Below the pieces are notes generated by a model. The model was not told the origin of the DNA. It saw nothing but the letters and a program-made list of their open reading frames with translations, and searched no databases. DNA of 64,000 bases, taken from Hyphomonas neptunium ATCC 15444 (GTDB lineage Bacteria > Pseudomonadota > Alphaproteobacteria > Caulobacterales > Hyphomonadaceae). Made by a program: the position numbers and the translations under genes. The stretch covers positions 1,922,001 through 1,986,000 of the forward strand of contig NC_008358.1 of the NCBI RefSeq assembly GCF_000013025.1. Direction: 5' to 3'. Shown here piece after piece: positions 17,979 through 27,000 of this stretch (positions are counted from its first letter, which is position 1; every line of letters starts with the position of its first letter).

Positions 17979-18733
17979 TGCGTTTCCTGCTCCTCCTGGT
18001 CCTGATCGCTGGCTTTGTAATTGGCGTTGTCGCCTTTGCCCCCTTGAGTTTCATTCTGAAAACCAGTGGCGCCGAAGCGCGCGGCCTGAGCTGGACTTCG
18101 GCTGAAGGCACGTTGATGGGCGGCAGAATTACCGGCCTTAGAGCTGGCCAGGATGTGCTCGGTGATGCCACGTTGAAGCTCAATCCGGTCTCCCTTCTGG
18201 CTCTTGGCATAGAGTATGATTTCGACTGGGCCGGCCCTTCTGGCAAAGGTACCGGCAAAGCCGCAGCCTATGCGACGGGAACCACGGAGCTTCGAGACTT
18301 TAACATTGAACTCGACTTCGCCGCGCTCGATGGCGTTGCTGCGTGGATACGCCAATCTGGTGGCAAAGCTCGGCTCACCGGCGACATCATCCGCTTCCGG
18401 AAGGGTGCCTGCGATAAAGCCAACGGACAGGCGTGGAGCGACGCGCTGGGAAAAAACGCCGCCGTTTTAGGGCCCGGTTGGCCGGACATGGCAGGTGAAC
18501 TTTCCTGTGACGGAGATGCGCTTCTGATACCCTTCAAGTCAGCAAATCCATCCGGCACACAACTCGACGCCACTGCCCGTTTCAATATTGATGGAAACGG
18601 CAATCTCGAGGCACGTGTCTCCGGCGTGATTCCGCAACAATACCAATACGGCCTGCCCATTGCCGGCTTCGTTCCTGACGGCAACACATACGTCTATCGC
18701 TATCCTGCTCTGCCTCGCGAGGTGCCAAGATGA
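17975..18733 (+). CDS. gspN: Type II secretion protein GspN
   Basis: This 252-residue protein has an N-terminal membrane segment (about residues 4-24, 'LLLLVLIAGFVIGVVAF') and a periplasmic T2SSN domain with 'GLSWTSAEGTLMGGRITGLR'. GspN is present in only some type II systems and its role is poorly defined. Here it lies in the usual place after gspM and overlaps both neighbours by four bases. Confidence 0.88.
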   Translation: MMRFLLLLVLIAGFVIGVVAFAPLSFILKTSGAEARGLSWTSAEGTLMGGRITGLRAGQDVLGDATLKLNPVSLLALGIEYDFDWAGPSGKGTGKAAAYATGTTELRDFNIELDFAALDGVAAWIRQSGGKARLTGDIIRFRKGACDKANGQAWSDALGKNAAVLGPGWPDMAGELSCDGDALLIPFKSANPSGTQLDATARFNIDGNGNLEARVSGVIPQQYQYGLPIAGFVPDGNTYVYRYPALPREVPR

Positions 18734-19218
18734 TCCGCTTACTGACTCCTGCATTCCTGGCGCTTTGCATCGGCGCATGTGCCAGTTCGCCTGCAGCTGA
18801 ACAAGACAGCTCCCCTGCGTCGGCTATGGACTCGGTTGCCGCGGACATACCGGTAGAAGGCTTGCCGCCGCAAACGCTCGCCGCAGGCGAATGCGGCCTT
18901 TTTCTTTGGGGAATGGCGGCGCCGCGCCGCTTCACATTCTTCACCGAAGCCTCATCCGGTGAAGCCTTGATGCTTCATGAAGGCGCGCCGATGACGCTTG
19001 TGGTGACCGATAGCAATGGCGAAGTTTTCGGCCAGTTTTTCACCCAGATTCAGTATCTGTCAGCAGACGGCAAATGGTCGGTCAACCTCACCCTCAATCC
19101 AGGAGAAGTTCTGGAGGGAGGACAACGTGTAGAGTCCGGCCGCCTGGTTACGACCGGCGCTGACGGCTGGGAAACGGTGCTCCCTGTCACCGGGGTCCGC
19201 GCGTGTATTCCTGGATAA
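18730..19218 (+). CDS. Small lipoprotein co-operonic with T2SS (function unknown, pilotin candidate)
   Basis: This 162-residue protein has a lipoprotein signal, 'FLALCIGAC', with the lipidated Cys at about residue 17. After a Ser/Ala/Asp-rich linker there is a compact beta-rich domain with 'AGECGLFLWG' and 'VLPVTGVRACIPG', so two further cysteines (about 57 and 159) could form a disulfide. It overlaps gspN by four bases and is the last gene of the operon. I do not recognise a family with certainty. Its position and lipoprotein nature suggest a secretin pilotin or outer-membrane accessory factor, which is inference only; it does not look like helical GspS. Confidence 0.7.
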   Translation: MIRLLTPAFLALCIGACASSPAAEQDSSPASAMDSVAADIPVEGLPPQTLAAGECGLFLWGMAAPRRFTFFTEASSGEALMLHEGAPMTLVVTDSNGEVFGQFFTQIQYLSADGKWSVNLTLNPGEVLEGGQRVESGRLVTTGADGWETVLPVTGVRACIPG

Positions 19219-19246
19219 TCGGGCCCGGATAATCGGCCTCCAATGA

Positions 19247-19615
19247 TCAGGTAAGCAGGTCCACCGGCACTGCCAGCGCATCGGACAGGCGCTTGGCAGT
19301 CTTGAGGCCGTAGGACATGCCCCGCTCAATCGCGGAGATATGGTTCGGCCTGATCCCGCAAAGCTCGCCAAGTTCCTTCTGCGTCATCAACCGGAATTGG
19401 CGAACCACGCGAACCGGATGCTCCCCATCGCTGATCCGCTTCAGCAAGGCCGGCGGCAGAGGCACAATGTTGGGATCAGCCCCTTTTACGCGGCCGTTGG
19501 TTATCTCCTTGAGACTGCTCTCAAGTTCGGCCACCTTCTGCTCAAGGTCGATCACGCGCACCTCAAGCGAATAGACGAGTTTTGGATCGTGCATTTTGTC
19601 CGCTGCCCCTGTCAT
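19247..19615 (-). CDS. XRE-family helix-turn-helix regulator with N-terminal coiled coil
   Basis: This 122-residue protein has an N-terminal heptad-like helix ('LEVRVIDLEQKVAELESSL') that probably dimerises. A short linker leads to an HTH domain at about residues 72-120 ('MTQKELGELCGIRPNHISAI', 'GLKTAKRLSDALAVPVDLL'). An internal ATG at 19594 is an alternative start. It converges on the end of the gsp operon with no clear terminator between, and it lies downstream of sdaA on the same strand. The target genes are unknown. Confidence 0.82.
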   Translation of the reverse strand: MTGAADKMHDPKLVYSLEVRVIDLEQKVAELESSLKEITNGRVKGADPNIVPLPPALLKRISDGEHPVRVVRQFRLMTQKELGELCGIRPNHISAIERGMSYGLKTAKRLSDALAVPVDLLT

Positions 19616-19685
19616 ACAGGATGCAGCGCTACTGCGGTTCCGCTACACTTCGGTGTCGGCTGTGATAATGTTTTGTGTCAATGCA

Positions 19686-21062
19686 CTAGCATTCGATCAC
19701 ATTGACCGCGAGACCGCCCTGGCTGGTCTCCTTATATTTGGATGACATGTCCAATCCGGTCTGCCGCATCGTCTCGATAACCTGATCCAGAGAGACTTTC
19801 GTCTGTTCGAGGGAATGCAGCGCCAGGCGGGCAGCATTGGCCGCTTTCACGGCGCCAATCGCGTTCCGCTCAATACAGGGAATTTGCACAAGGCCGCCTA
19901 CAGGATCGCAGGTAAGCCCCAGATTGTGCTCCATCCCGATCTCCGCCGCATTAGCCACCTGTTGTGGCGTGCCGCCCCAAACCGCCGCAAGACCGCCCGC
20001 CGCCATCGAGCAAGCGACCCCCACCTCACCCTGGCATCCCATCTCAGCGCCCGAAATTGACGCCCGCTGCTTGTAAAGCAGCCCAATCCCGCCGGCGGTC
20101 AGCAGAAACTTCCGCATACGCTCCGGCGCGTCTTCGGTATCGGCACAATAATGCCGGATTACGGACGGTATGATACCGGCCGCGCCATTTGTTGGCGCCG
20201 TCACCACCTGCCCGCCCGCAGCGTTTTCTTCATTCACAGCCATGGCATAAACATTCAGCCAATCGAACAACTGCTCGCGCTCATTGGAGGGCGGGCCCTC
20301 CTGCAATTTCTGCCAGATCTCCGGGGCGCGGCGGCGAACCTTCAAGCCGCCCGGCAGCTCCCCCTTCCGCATCAATCCACGATCAATGCAAGCCATCATC
20401 ACCGCCGCAATCCGGTCCAGCGCGGCTTCTGTTTTCTCGCGTGGCCGTTTGGCGTCTTCATTCGCCAGGATGACCTCATAAATGCCGAGGCCATTTGTCT
20501 GGCAGAGTTCCAGCAATTGAGCAGCCGAGGTAAAACCAAACGGCACAGGGTCCCCCACCGGCAGAATGTCATCCTCGACAGGCTTTTCCAGCTGTTTGCG
20601 CGTCGCGATAAATCCGCCTCCCGTGGAATACCACGTCTCGTCGGCAATCACTTCGCCGCCTTCGTCATATGCCTTGATCCGAAGCCCGTTCGGGTGCAGG
20701 TCTGGCATGACATCATAGGCAAACCGAATATCCGTCTCCGGATCGAATTTCATCTTCCGGCCATCGGGCAATGGCAGCACCTTCTGCTCATACGCTTGCG
20801 CGACCAGCCGGTCTGCTTCCTCCGCATCCAGCGTTTCAGGGTCGAGCCCCAGCAGACCCAGCACCACGGCTTTGGGCGTCGCGTGCCCCACACCCGTCAG
20901 CGCGAGTGACCCCTGCAACTCTGCCTCAATCCGTGCCGTTCGCGATAGCTTTTCCGAACTGGCCAGATGCGCCATGAACCGGTTTGCAATGCGGATCGGA
21001 CCCACCGTGTGCGAACTCGAAGGCCCAATGCCAACCCGAAAAATATCCAATACCGACAACAT
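19686..21062 (-). CDS. sdaA: L-serine ammonia-lyase (single-chain, iron-sulfur)
   Basis: This enzyme deaminates L-serine to pyruvate and ammonia. The 458-residue protein begins '[20 protein letters not shown]', the conserved SdaA N-terminus, so the ATG at 21062 is chosen over an upstream one. The beta domain is followed by the alpha domain with the cluster-binding region: '[18 protein letters not shown]' and '[20 protein letters not shown]' contain the Cys residues of the [4Fe-4S] site. It is downstream of the FAD monooxygenase gene on the same strand, with 72 bases between, so co-transcription is possible. Confidence 0.95.
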   Translation of the reverse strand: MLSVLDIFRVGIGPSSSHTVGPIRIANRFMAHLASSEKLSRTARIEAELQGSLALTGVGHATPKAVVLGLLGLDPETLDAEEADRLVAQAYEQKVLPLPDGRKMKFDPETDIRFAYDVMPDLHPNGLRIKAYDEGGEVIADETWYSTGGGFIATRKQLEKPVEDDILPVGDPVPFGFTSAAQLLELCQTNGLGIYEVILANEDAKRPREKTEAALDRIAAVMMACIDRGLMRKGELPGGLKVRRRAPEIWQKLQEGPPSNEREQLFDWLNVYAMAVNEENAAGGQVVTAPTNGAAGIIPSVIRHYCADTEDAPERMRKFLLTAGGIGLLYKQRASISGAEMGCQGEVGVACSMAAGGLAAVWGGTPQQVANAAEIGMEHNLGLTCDPVGGLVQIPCIERNAIGAVKAANAARLALHSLEQTKVSLDQVIETMRQTGLDMSSKYKETSQGGLAVNVIEC

Positions 21063-21134
21063 CTGAAGGGGCCGTTTCCTCTGCGTAACACTTTTCAAAG
21101 TGGTGACCGAATTAGCCCGCCCCCGCAACCCGCG

Positions 21135-22322
21135 TCAGTCAGGCTCCGTCACATCAAGGCCATAGAGCCAATCATGGCGTCCATGCACGACCGAGGGAAG
21201 ATACTTCCCCGCCATCCACATCGGACCATAGGTTCCAAGCTGGTAAAGCGGGTTGGACCGATGAAACAGCTGCGCGTTCTCGCGCGCAACATTCTGCACG
21301 CGCGTCGTCCGCGGTTTGCGTTTGGCCTCATACGCCTGCAGCGCCGCTTCCGGCTGCCCACCCCGCGCCAGCTCCCGCGACAGCACATACGCATCCTCGA
21401 TCGCCATAACGGCGCCTTGCGCCATGAAGGGCAGCATCGGATGGCACGCATCCCCCAGCAGCACGACCCGGCCCTCCTGCCATCTGGGCAACTCCGGGCG
21501 GTCATACAGCGACCAGCGCATCAACAGGGGCGCCTCATCAATGATCCGTTGGACCACCGGATTCCAGCCTTTGAAATCCTTCAGCGCCTGCTCCCGCGCG
21601 CCTATTGCCGTCCAGGACTCGTCGCCAGGGTCATTGCACTCCACGACCCCGACAAAGTTGGCGAGACTGCCCCGGCGCAGGCGATAGGTCACCGCATGCC
21701 GGCGCTTGCCCGCCCAAACACATGCCGTCTCCGGCGGCGGATAATCGCCCAACTTGTTGACCGGAACCACTGCCCGCCAGGCAACATTCCCGGTATAGCG
21801 TGGCTTGTCTGGTCCCAGCATCTGCGTGCGAATGGCCGAGTGAATGCCATCGGCAGCGACCAGCAGATCACCGGACACTTTCTCACCGCTGCTGAGAACC
21901 GCCGTTACGCCCGCTTCGCTCTGCTCAAACCCGGTCACGCGCGCGCCCAGGCGGATCGCGTCAGGCGCGCGGTCCACCACACATCCGGTCAACGCTTCGA
22001 TCAGGTCCGCGCGATGAATATGCAGATATTCGCCGCGCCATCTGGCCTGAGAGGCTTCGCGCAGCGGTATGCTGAATATCCGCGCGCCGCTTCGCCCCAA
22101 CCGCAACTCCTGCGCCCGTGGTCGGAATGCGTCGCGTGCCACGCGCGCCGACGCGCCAAGCGCATCCAGAACCTTCATGCCATTGGGGCTGATCTGCAGG
22201 CCCGCGCCGACTTCAGCAATCTCCGGCGCCTGTTCCAGCACCGTCACGGAATGTCCCGCCTTCAGGAACGCCAGCGCCGCTGTCAGTCCGCCAATACCGC
22301 CGCCTGCAATCAGGATCTGCAT
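21135..22322 (-). CDS. FAD-dependent aromatic-ring-type monooxygenase (salicylate hydroxylase-like)
   Basis: This 395-residue group A flavoprotein monooxygenase shows the N-terminal GxGxxG Rossmann motif 'IAGGGIGGLTAALAFLKAG', a DG motif in 'LLVAADGIHSAIR', and the FAD ribityl-binding GD motif 'GDACHPMLPFMAQGAVMAIE'. Relatives hydroxylate salicylate or 3-hydroxybenzoate using NAD(P)H, but no aromatic degradation genes are nearby, so the substrate is open. It follows the small zinc-finger gene after 33 bases. Confidence 0.85.
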   Translation of the reverse strand: MQILIAGGGIGGLTAALAFLKAGHSVTVLEQAPEIAEVGAGLQISPNGMKVLDALGASARVARDAFRPRAQELRLGRSGARIFSIPLREASQARWRGEYLHIHRADLIEALTGCVVDRAPDAIRLGARVTGFEQSEAGVTAVLSSGEKVSGDLLVAADGIHSAIRTQMLGPDKPRYTGNVAWRAVVPVNKLGDYPPPETACVWAGKRRHAVTYRLRRGSLANFVGVVECNDPGDESWTAIGAREQALKDFKGWNPVVQRIIDEAPLLMRWSLYDRPELPRWQEGRVVLLGDACHPMLPFMAQGAVMAIEDAYVLSRELARGGQPEAALQAYEAKRKPRTTRVQNVARENAQLFHRSNPLYQLGTYGPMWMAGKYLPSVVHGRHDWLYGLDVTEPD

Positions 22323-22355
22323 GGGCTTCCCGCCGGTCCTGTTGGGGCCGCCTCC

Positions 22356-22559
22356 TTAGCGTACTTGTGAAGGGTCTTGCTTTCCGCCGATCAGAATAAA
22401 CCGGCGATCGCAATATTTGCACTCGACGAAATCCTCGTCGCCCATCTCATACCATACCTTCGGATGGCCGAGGGCGCCGCCGCCTCCATTGCAGGAAACC
22501 TTGTGGCTCGAGACCATGGAAATCTCTGGCGGCGTAAAAACATCGCGTCTGGCGGGCAT
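22356..22559 (-). CDS. Small zinc-finger protein (zf-CHCC, NDUFS6-like)
   Basis: This 67-residue protein has the C-x(8)-H-x(14)-C-x(2)-C zinc-binding pattern: Cys and His in 'VSCNGGGGALGHPKVWYEM', and two Cys in 'VECKYCDRRFIL'. It belongs to the family of the mitochondrial complex I accessory subunit NDUFS6, which alphaproteobacteria also encode. A role in complex I assembly is possible but not shown here. It is the first gene of the minus-strand unit leading to the FAD monooxygenase. Confidence 0.85.
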   Translation of the reverse strand: MPARRDVFTPPEISMVSSHKVSCNGGGGALGHPKVWYEMGDEDFVECKYCDRRFILIGGKQDPSQVR

Positions 22560-22677
22560 GCCTTGGGTTCTCCTGAATTGGCCGTGACGCGATTGCTTGC
22601 GACGCAGCCAGCGGCCCCCTAACTAAAGTCTGGGCATGGACCGCGCAAGGCGCCCTGCCATCGGGAAAATACTGACC

Positions 22678-23619
22678 ATGCCAGACCCTACCTACGCGAT
22701 TGAAGTCCGCGATCTGCGGAAGACCTATGCTGCCGCCGGTAAAATGCCGGAAAAACAAGCACTTAATGGAATCAATCTTGCAATTCCTACAGGATCGATC
22801 TTCGGCCTGCTCGGACCAAACGGCGCAGGCAAATCCACATTCATCAATATTCTTGCCGGCCTGGTCAAAAAAACATCAGGCACAGCGCGAATCTGGGGCC
22901 TCGACATCGACCAATCCCCCCGCCAGAGCCGCGCAGCCATAGGCGTCGTGAATCAGGAAGTCGTGGCAGACCCCTTTTTCACCCCCTTTGAAATGCTGGA
23001 ACTTATGGCGGGCTTCTACGGCGTCCCGAAAGCAGAGCGCCGGACTGTGGAAATCCTCACCGCGCTTGGTCTCGCGGACAAGAAGGATGCCTATGTGCGT
23101 CAGCTTTCAGGCGGCATGAAGCGCCGGCTGATGGTCGCCAAGGCCCTCGTCCACAATCCCCCCGTTCTCATCCTTGATGAACCGACTGCGGGCGTGGATG
23201 TCGAGCTGCGCCGCCTCCTCTGGGATTATGTTCGGGAACTGCACGCACAGGGCACGACAATCATCCTCACCACACACTATCTCGAAGAGGCCGAGGAGCT
23301 CTGCGACACCATCGCGATCGTCAATCACGGCGAAATCGTCGCCTGCGAGCCTACGCCCCAGCTTCTCTCACGCCTCGATTACAAGACGCTCGTCATTTAT
23401 CCGAAAGAGCCGCTAACGGCGGTGCCGGCAGACCTTGCCGGAATGGACGCCAAGCTCCGGCAAGATGGCGGACTCGCCATCACCTTCCGCACCAGTGAAA
23501 CGGGAATCGGCCGTTTGCTGGAACGGGTCCGCACGGCCGGTATCAGCATTTCCGATCTCTCGACCGAAGCGCCGGATCTTGAAGATGTATTTATCTCGCT
23601 GACCAGCGAAACGGCCTGA
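22678..23619 (+). CDS. ABC transporter ATP-binding protein (ABC-2/drug or polysaccharide export type), no permease adjacent
   Basis: This 313-residue ATPase subunit has the Walker A 'GLLGPNGAGKSTFINIL', the signature 'LSGGMKRRLMVAKAL', the Walker B 'VLILDEPTAGVD' and the H-loop 'ILTTHYLEEAEEL'. The C-terminal extension (about 240-313) is the kind found in DrrA/CcmA-type exporters. The ATG at 22678 is chosen; an in-frame ATG at 22636 would add 14 residues. No membrane subunit follows: the next gene is trxA on the other strand. Either the permease is encoded elsewhere or the gene has become separated from it. Confidence 0.9.
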   Translation: MPDPTYAIEVRDLRKTYAAAGKMPEKQALNGINLAIPTGSIFGLLGPNGAGKSTFINILAGLVKKTSGTARIWGLDIDQSPRQSRAAIGVVNQEVVADPFFTPFEMLELMAGFYGVPKAERRTVEILTALGLADKKDAYVRQLSGGMKRRLMVAKALVHNPPVLILDEPTAGVDVELRRLLWDYVRELHAQGTTIILTTHYLEEAEELCDTIAIVNHGEIVACEPTPQLLSRLDYKTLVIYPKEPLTAVPADLAGMDAKLRQDGGLAITFRTSETGIGRLLERVRTAGISISDLSTEAPDLEDVFISLTSETA

Positions 23620-23630
23620 AAGATATGGAA

Positions 23631-23655
23631 AAACAGAGCCTTAAAGGCTCTGTTT
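23631..23655. terminator. Bidirectional terminator overlapping the trxA 3' end
   Basis: The perfect 12-base arms AAACAGAGCCTT and AAGGCTCTGTTT are separated by one base. The stem includes the trxA stop and its last codons. It lies between the convergent ABC ATPase and trxA genes and can serve both. Confidence 0.75.
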
Positions 23656-23961
23656 GATCCAATCCGTGAGGGCTTGCCGGTTCATGGCGCCATTGCGCGT
23701 CGCCGTGACCTTGCCGCCTTTGAACATCAGCAACGTTGGCAGGCCGCGCACGCCATAACGGGCGCCGACCAGTGGATAGTCGTCAACGTTTACTTTGACG
23801 ATCTTCACCTTGCCGGTCATTTCCTCGGAAACGGCCTCCAGATGCGGTGACATCTGCTTACAGGGGCCACACCATTCGGCCCAGAAATCGACGACGACGG
23901 GTGTTTCCGACTCGGTGACGACGCCGTCGAAATCGTCTTCATTTACATTGATCGCTGCCAT
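23641..23961 (-). CDS. trxA: Thioredoxin
   Basis: This is a 106-residue cytoplasmic thioredoxin with the redox motif 'WCGPCKQM' and the cis-Pro region 'GVRGLPTLLMFKGG'. The start is set at 'MAAINVNEDDF' (23961) because this matches the usual TrxA length; an upstream ATG at 23988 would add nine residues. It lies 64 bases downstream of addA on the same strand, the usual alphaproteobacterial arrangement. Confidence 0.95.
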   Translation of the reverse strand: MAAINVNEDDFDGVVTESETPVVVDFWAEWCGPCKQMSPHLEAVSEEMTGKVKIVKVNVDDYPLVGARYGVRGLPTLLMFKGGKVTATRNGAMNRQALTDWIKQSL

Positions 23962-24025
23962 GGTTGCGGCTCCTTTGCCGTCATTCAAGATTTACAGTTG
24001 GGTACATAGGGACTCTTTGGGCAAG

Positions 24026-27000
24026 TCAAACCATCCCGCGCGCACTTGTGAGCACAGCTAAAAGCTGCGCTTCCGGCAGGCGCATCAGGCGCGGCCCATC
24101 TGTCCAGCACAGCGCAGCGACCACTTCCCGCTCGGGAAAGGCCGTCTTCAGCACAGCCCAGTACGCGGCCATCTGCGCCACATAGGTATCGGCTACATCC
24201 TCTGGCCGGTCGGGCGCAGGTTGGTCTGTCTTGAAGTCGATCACCCACACCCGCTCCGGTGTCACCACCAGCCGGTCCACGCGCCCATTGATCACCGTGC
24301 CTTCAGGCAAGTCTTTGGATTTACCGATGATGGCCGCTTCTGCGCGCCCACCCGGCTGAAAGATTGCGCCCAGCGCCGGATCGCGCATTACGCCCAAGGC
24401 CGCCGCCTTCATCTCTGCCCGCTGACCATCCGTCAGGTCCGCATCGCGTGAGAGATAGGCATCCGCCGCTGCCTCGCGCCCGTCTTCCGGCAGTTCCGGC
24501 AGATATTGCAGCAAGGCGTGGATGGCGCGCCCGCGCTTCAGGCGTTCCTCGCGGGCAGCATCGAATGGCGCAACAATCCGGGTCTTGGGGCCAAGCAGGC
24601 TTGTCGGTGCCGAGAGCTTCCGGGCCACCGGATCAATCGGCGCCGGTCTCAGCGCCCATTCCGGCAATCCCCCGACGCCCAAAGAGGAATCGGTATCAGC
24701 CTCTGCGACGGTCGTGACCTTTCCATACCGCCGCCCCTGATCGGTCTCCTCAAAAGGCAGCAAATCCATGGCGGCGTCGCAAAGGGCGTACCAGGAGTCC
24801 TTCTCATACCCGGTCTTGTCTTCGCCTGCCTGCCCCTGCCAATGCCCGGCGATGATCAAGCGGTCCTGCGCCCGCGTCAGCGCCACATACAGAAGCCGCC
24901 GGTGCTCCTCGCGCGCCTTGGCCTCCGCAATCGCCCGCGCCCGTTTGGACGCTTCCGCGTCCGTATCCTTGCGCGGCGACCAGACCACGGCGTTCGCGCT
25001 CTCCAATACCGACGGCGCGCTCGCCTTTGGTTTGAACGTCGTATCCGGCAGGATCACAATCGGCGCCTGCAACCCCTTGGCGCCGTGAACGGTCATCACG
25101 CGAACCTCCCGGCCAGCCTCCGCCAGGTCGCGTTTGATCTCGACATTTTCCGCTTCCATCGACGCGACAAACGACTGCAACGAAGACGGCCCCGCGCTGT
25201 CATGGCTCAGCGCGCGTGACAACAGCGCTTCAATCGGGTCGCGTGCAGGCATGCCCAGGCGCGCATTCAGCTGTTCCCATCCTGTCTGCCCGCCCTCTCC
25301 GACACGGTCGAGCACATGGCTCAGGAATTCATACGGCGGCAGATGCGCCCGGTCGAACAAGCCTTGAAGGAAACGTGCCGCCTGCTGAACATCCGGGTCA
25401 TCACTCGCCTTGACGCGAGACCAAAGCGTCTCTCCCTTCGCCCGGCGCGAGGCCAGCGAGAACAGATACTGGTCATCATCCACCAGCCCGCAGAACGGCC
25501 CGCGCAAAATCTCTGCCAGAGTCAGGTCCCGCAGATCCAGCGTCGCAAACCGCATAAGGTTGAGGCAGTCCTGCACGCCGATGAAATCCGTCAGGATCAG
25601 CCGGTCGGCCCCTGCCACCGGCAGCCCTTCGGCCTTCAGCGCATTGATCAGAGAATCAAACAATCCGCCCTGCCGCTTGCTGACGAGAATGAGAACATCC
25701 TCCGGCCGCGTAGCCCGCTGCGCCTTGCCGTCCCACACCGTCTCGCCCCGGTCGATCATCCGCCGCACCGCGCGCGCCACAGACGTTGCCAGCTTCGCCT
25801 TCGGCGATGTTGCCCGCACCACATCCACCGGGCGTGCCCAGGCATCAGTCTCATCATCGGCAATCTTCGGATCAATCGGCCATATCTCGACGGCGCCATG
25901 CTCGTTCCAGCGGCGCGCCGTGTGCAGAGTATTGTCCGCCGTCCGCGGCGGCATACCGCCAATCCCCACATCAATCGGCGGAGAATTGTTCCACACCGTA
26001 TCCACATAGGTCAGAACTTCCGGCACAGACCGGAACGACATCAGCATCTCGACACCCGCCGCGCCCGCCATCCGCTCTTCCAGCCGGCGCGTTTCCGTCA
26101 GCAAACGTTCCGGCTCAGCCCCTTGGAACGAGTAGATCGACTGCTTCTCGTCCCCCACGATGAACATCGTCCGCGGGTCCTGCGAATAATCGCGCCCCTC
26201 GCCTGATCCAAACTCATGCGTCAGCGCGCGGATAAGGTCCCACTGGTCCGGGCTCGTATCCTGCGCCTCGTCCAGCAACACGTGCGAAATGCTGCCATCC
26301 AGCTTGTAGAGCACCCAACTCGCCATGCCATCGGCTTCCAGCAAGGCTCGCGTCTTCTGGATCAGGTCATCAAAGTCCAGCGCCCCCCGGCGCGCCTTCT
26401 CATCCCGGTACGCCTCCAGCGCCGGCAACCCGATACGTATCAGCGCCGCCGTCCGCGCAAACGCCTTCGCCCGCTGCAATACCTCCACCAGTTCCCGAAC
26501 CCGCGCCGTCTCCCGGCCTTCGCCATCCTTGATCTGGAAATACTCCGGCAACAGCGGACAAAGCTGCCCAGGCGTCTTGGTGTAGGGGTTCTGCTTCCGG
26601 AACTCTCCCTTGTCGGTCAGGAAGAAAGGCGCATACGCCGCCCAAATGGCCTCCGGCGTTTCCGCATTGAGAACCTTTTCCAGAACCTCCGCCCGTCCCT
26701 GGTCCGTTGCTGTTCCTTTCAGCAGCGCCAGCATGGCCTCCCGGATCACATCCCGTGGCAACCGGTCCCCCATCGCCGCCGCCAGTATTTCCGCCGGGCT
26801 TTCCACCGGCGCACCAAGGTCCGCCCGCAATGCCTCCATCATCCGTTCAAATACAAAATCATGCCGCTCGGCAAATCGCAGCACCGCCGCGCCGGAACCC
26901 TTCAACGCGTCCAGCGCGCTTGCCGCGCCTTCATTCATCGCCTCGCGCGCAATGAGTGCCAGCTCGTCCGGCGCGCTCTGCGCTGCCTCAAGGATCGCCC

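Noticed and set aside
19213..19236. Direct repeat GGATAATCGG twice at the end of the gsp operon
   Set aside because: Only two short copies with no partner motif; likely a local duplication.
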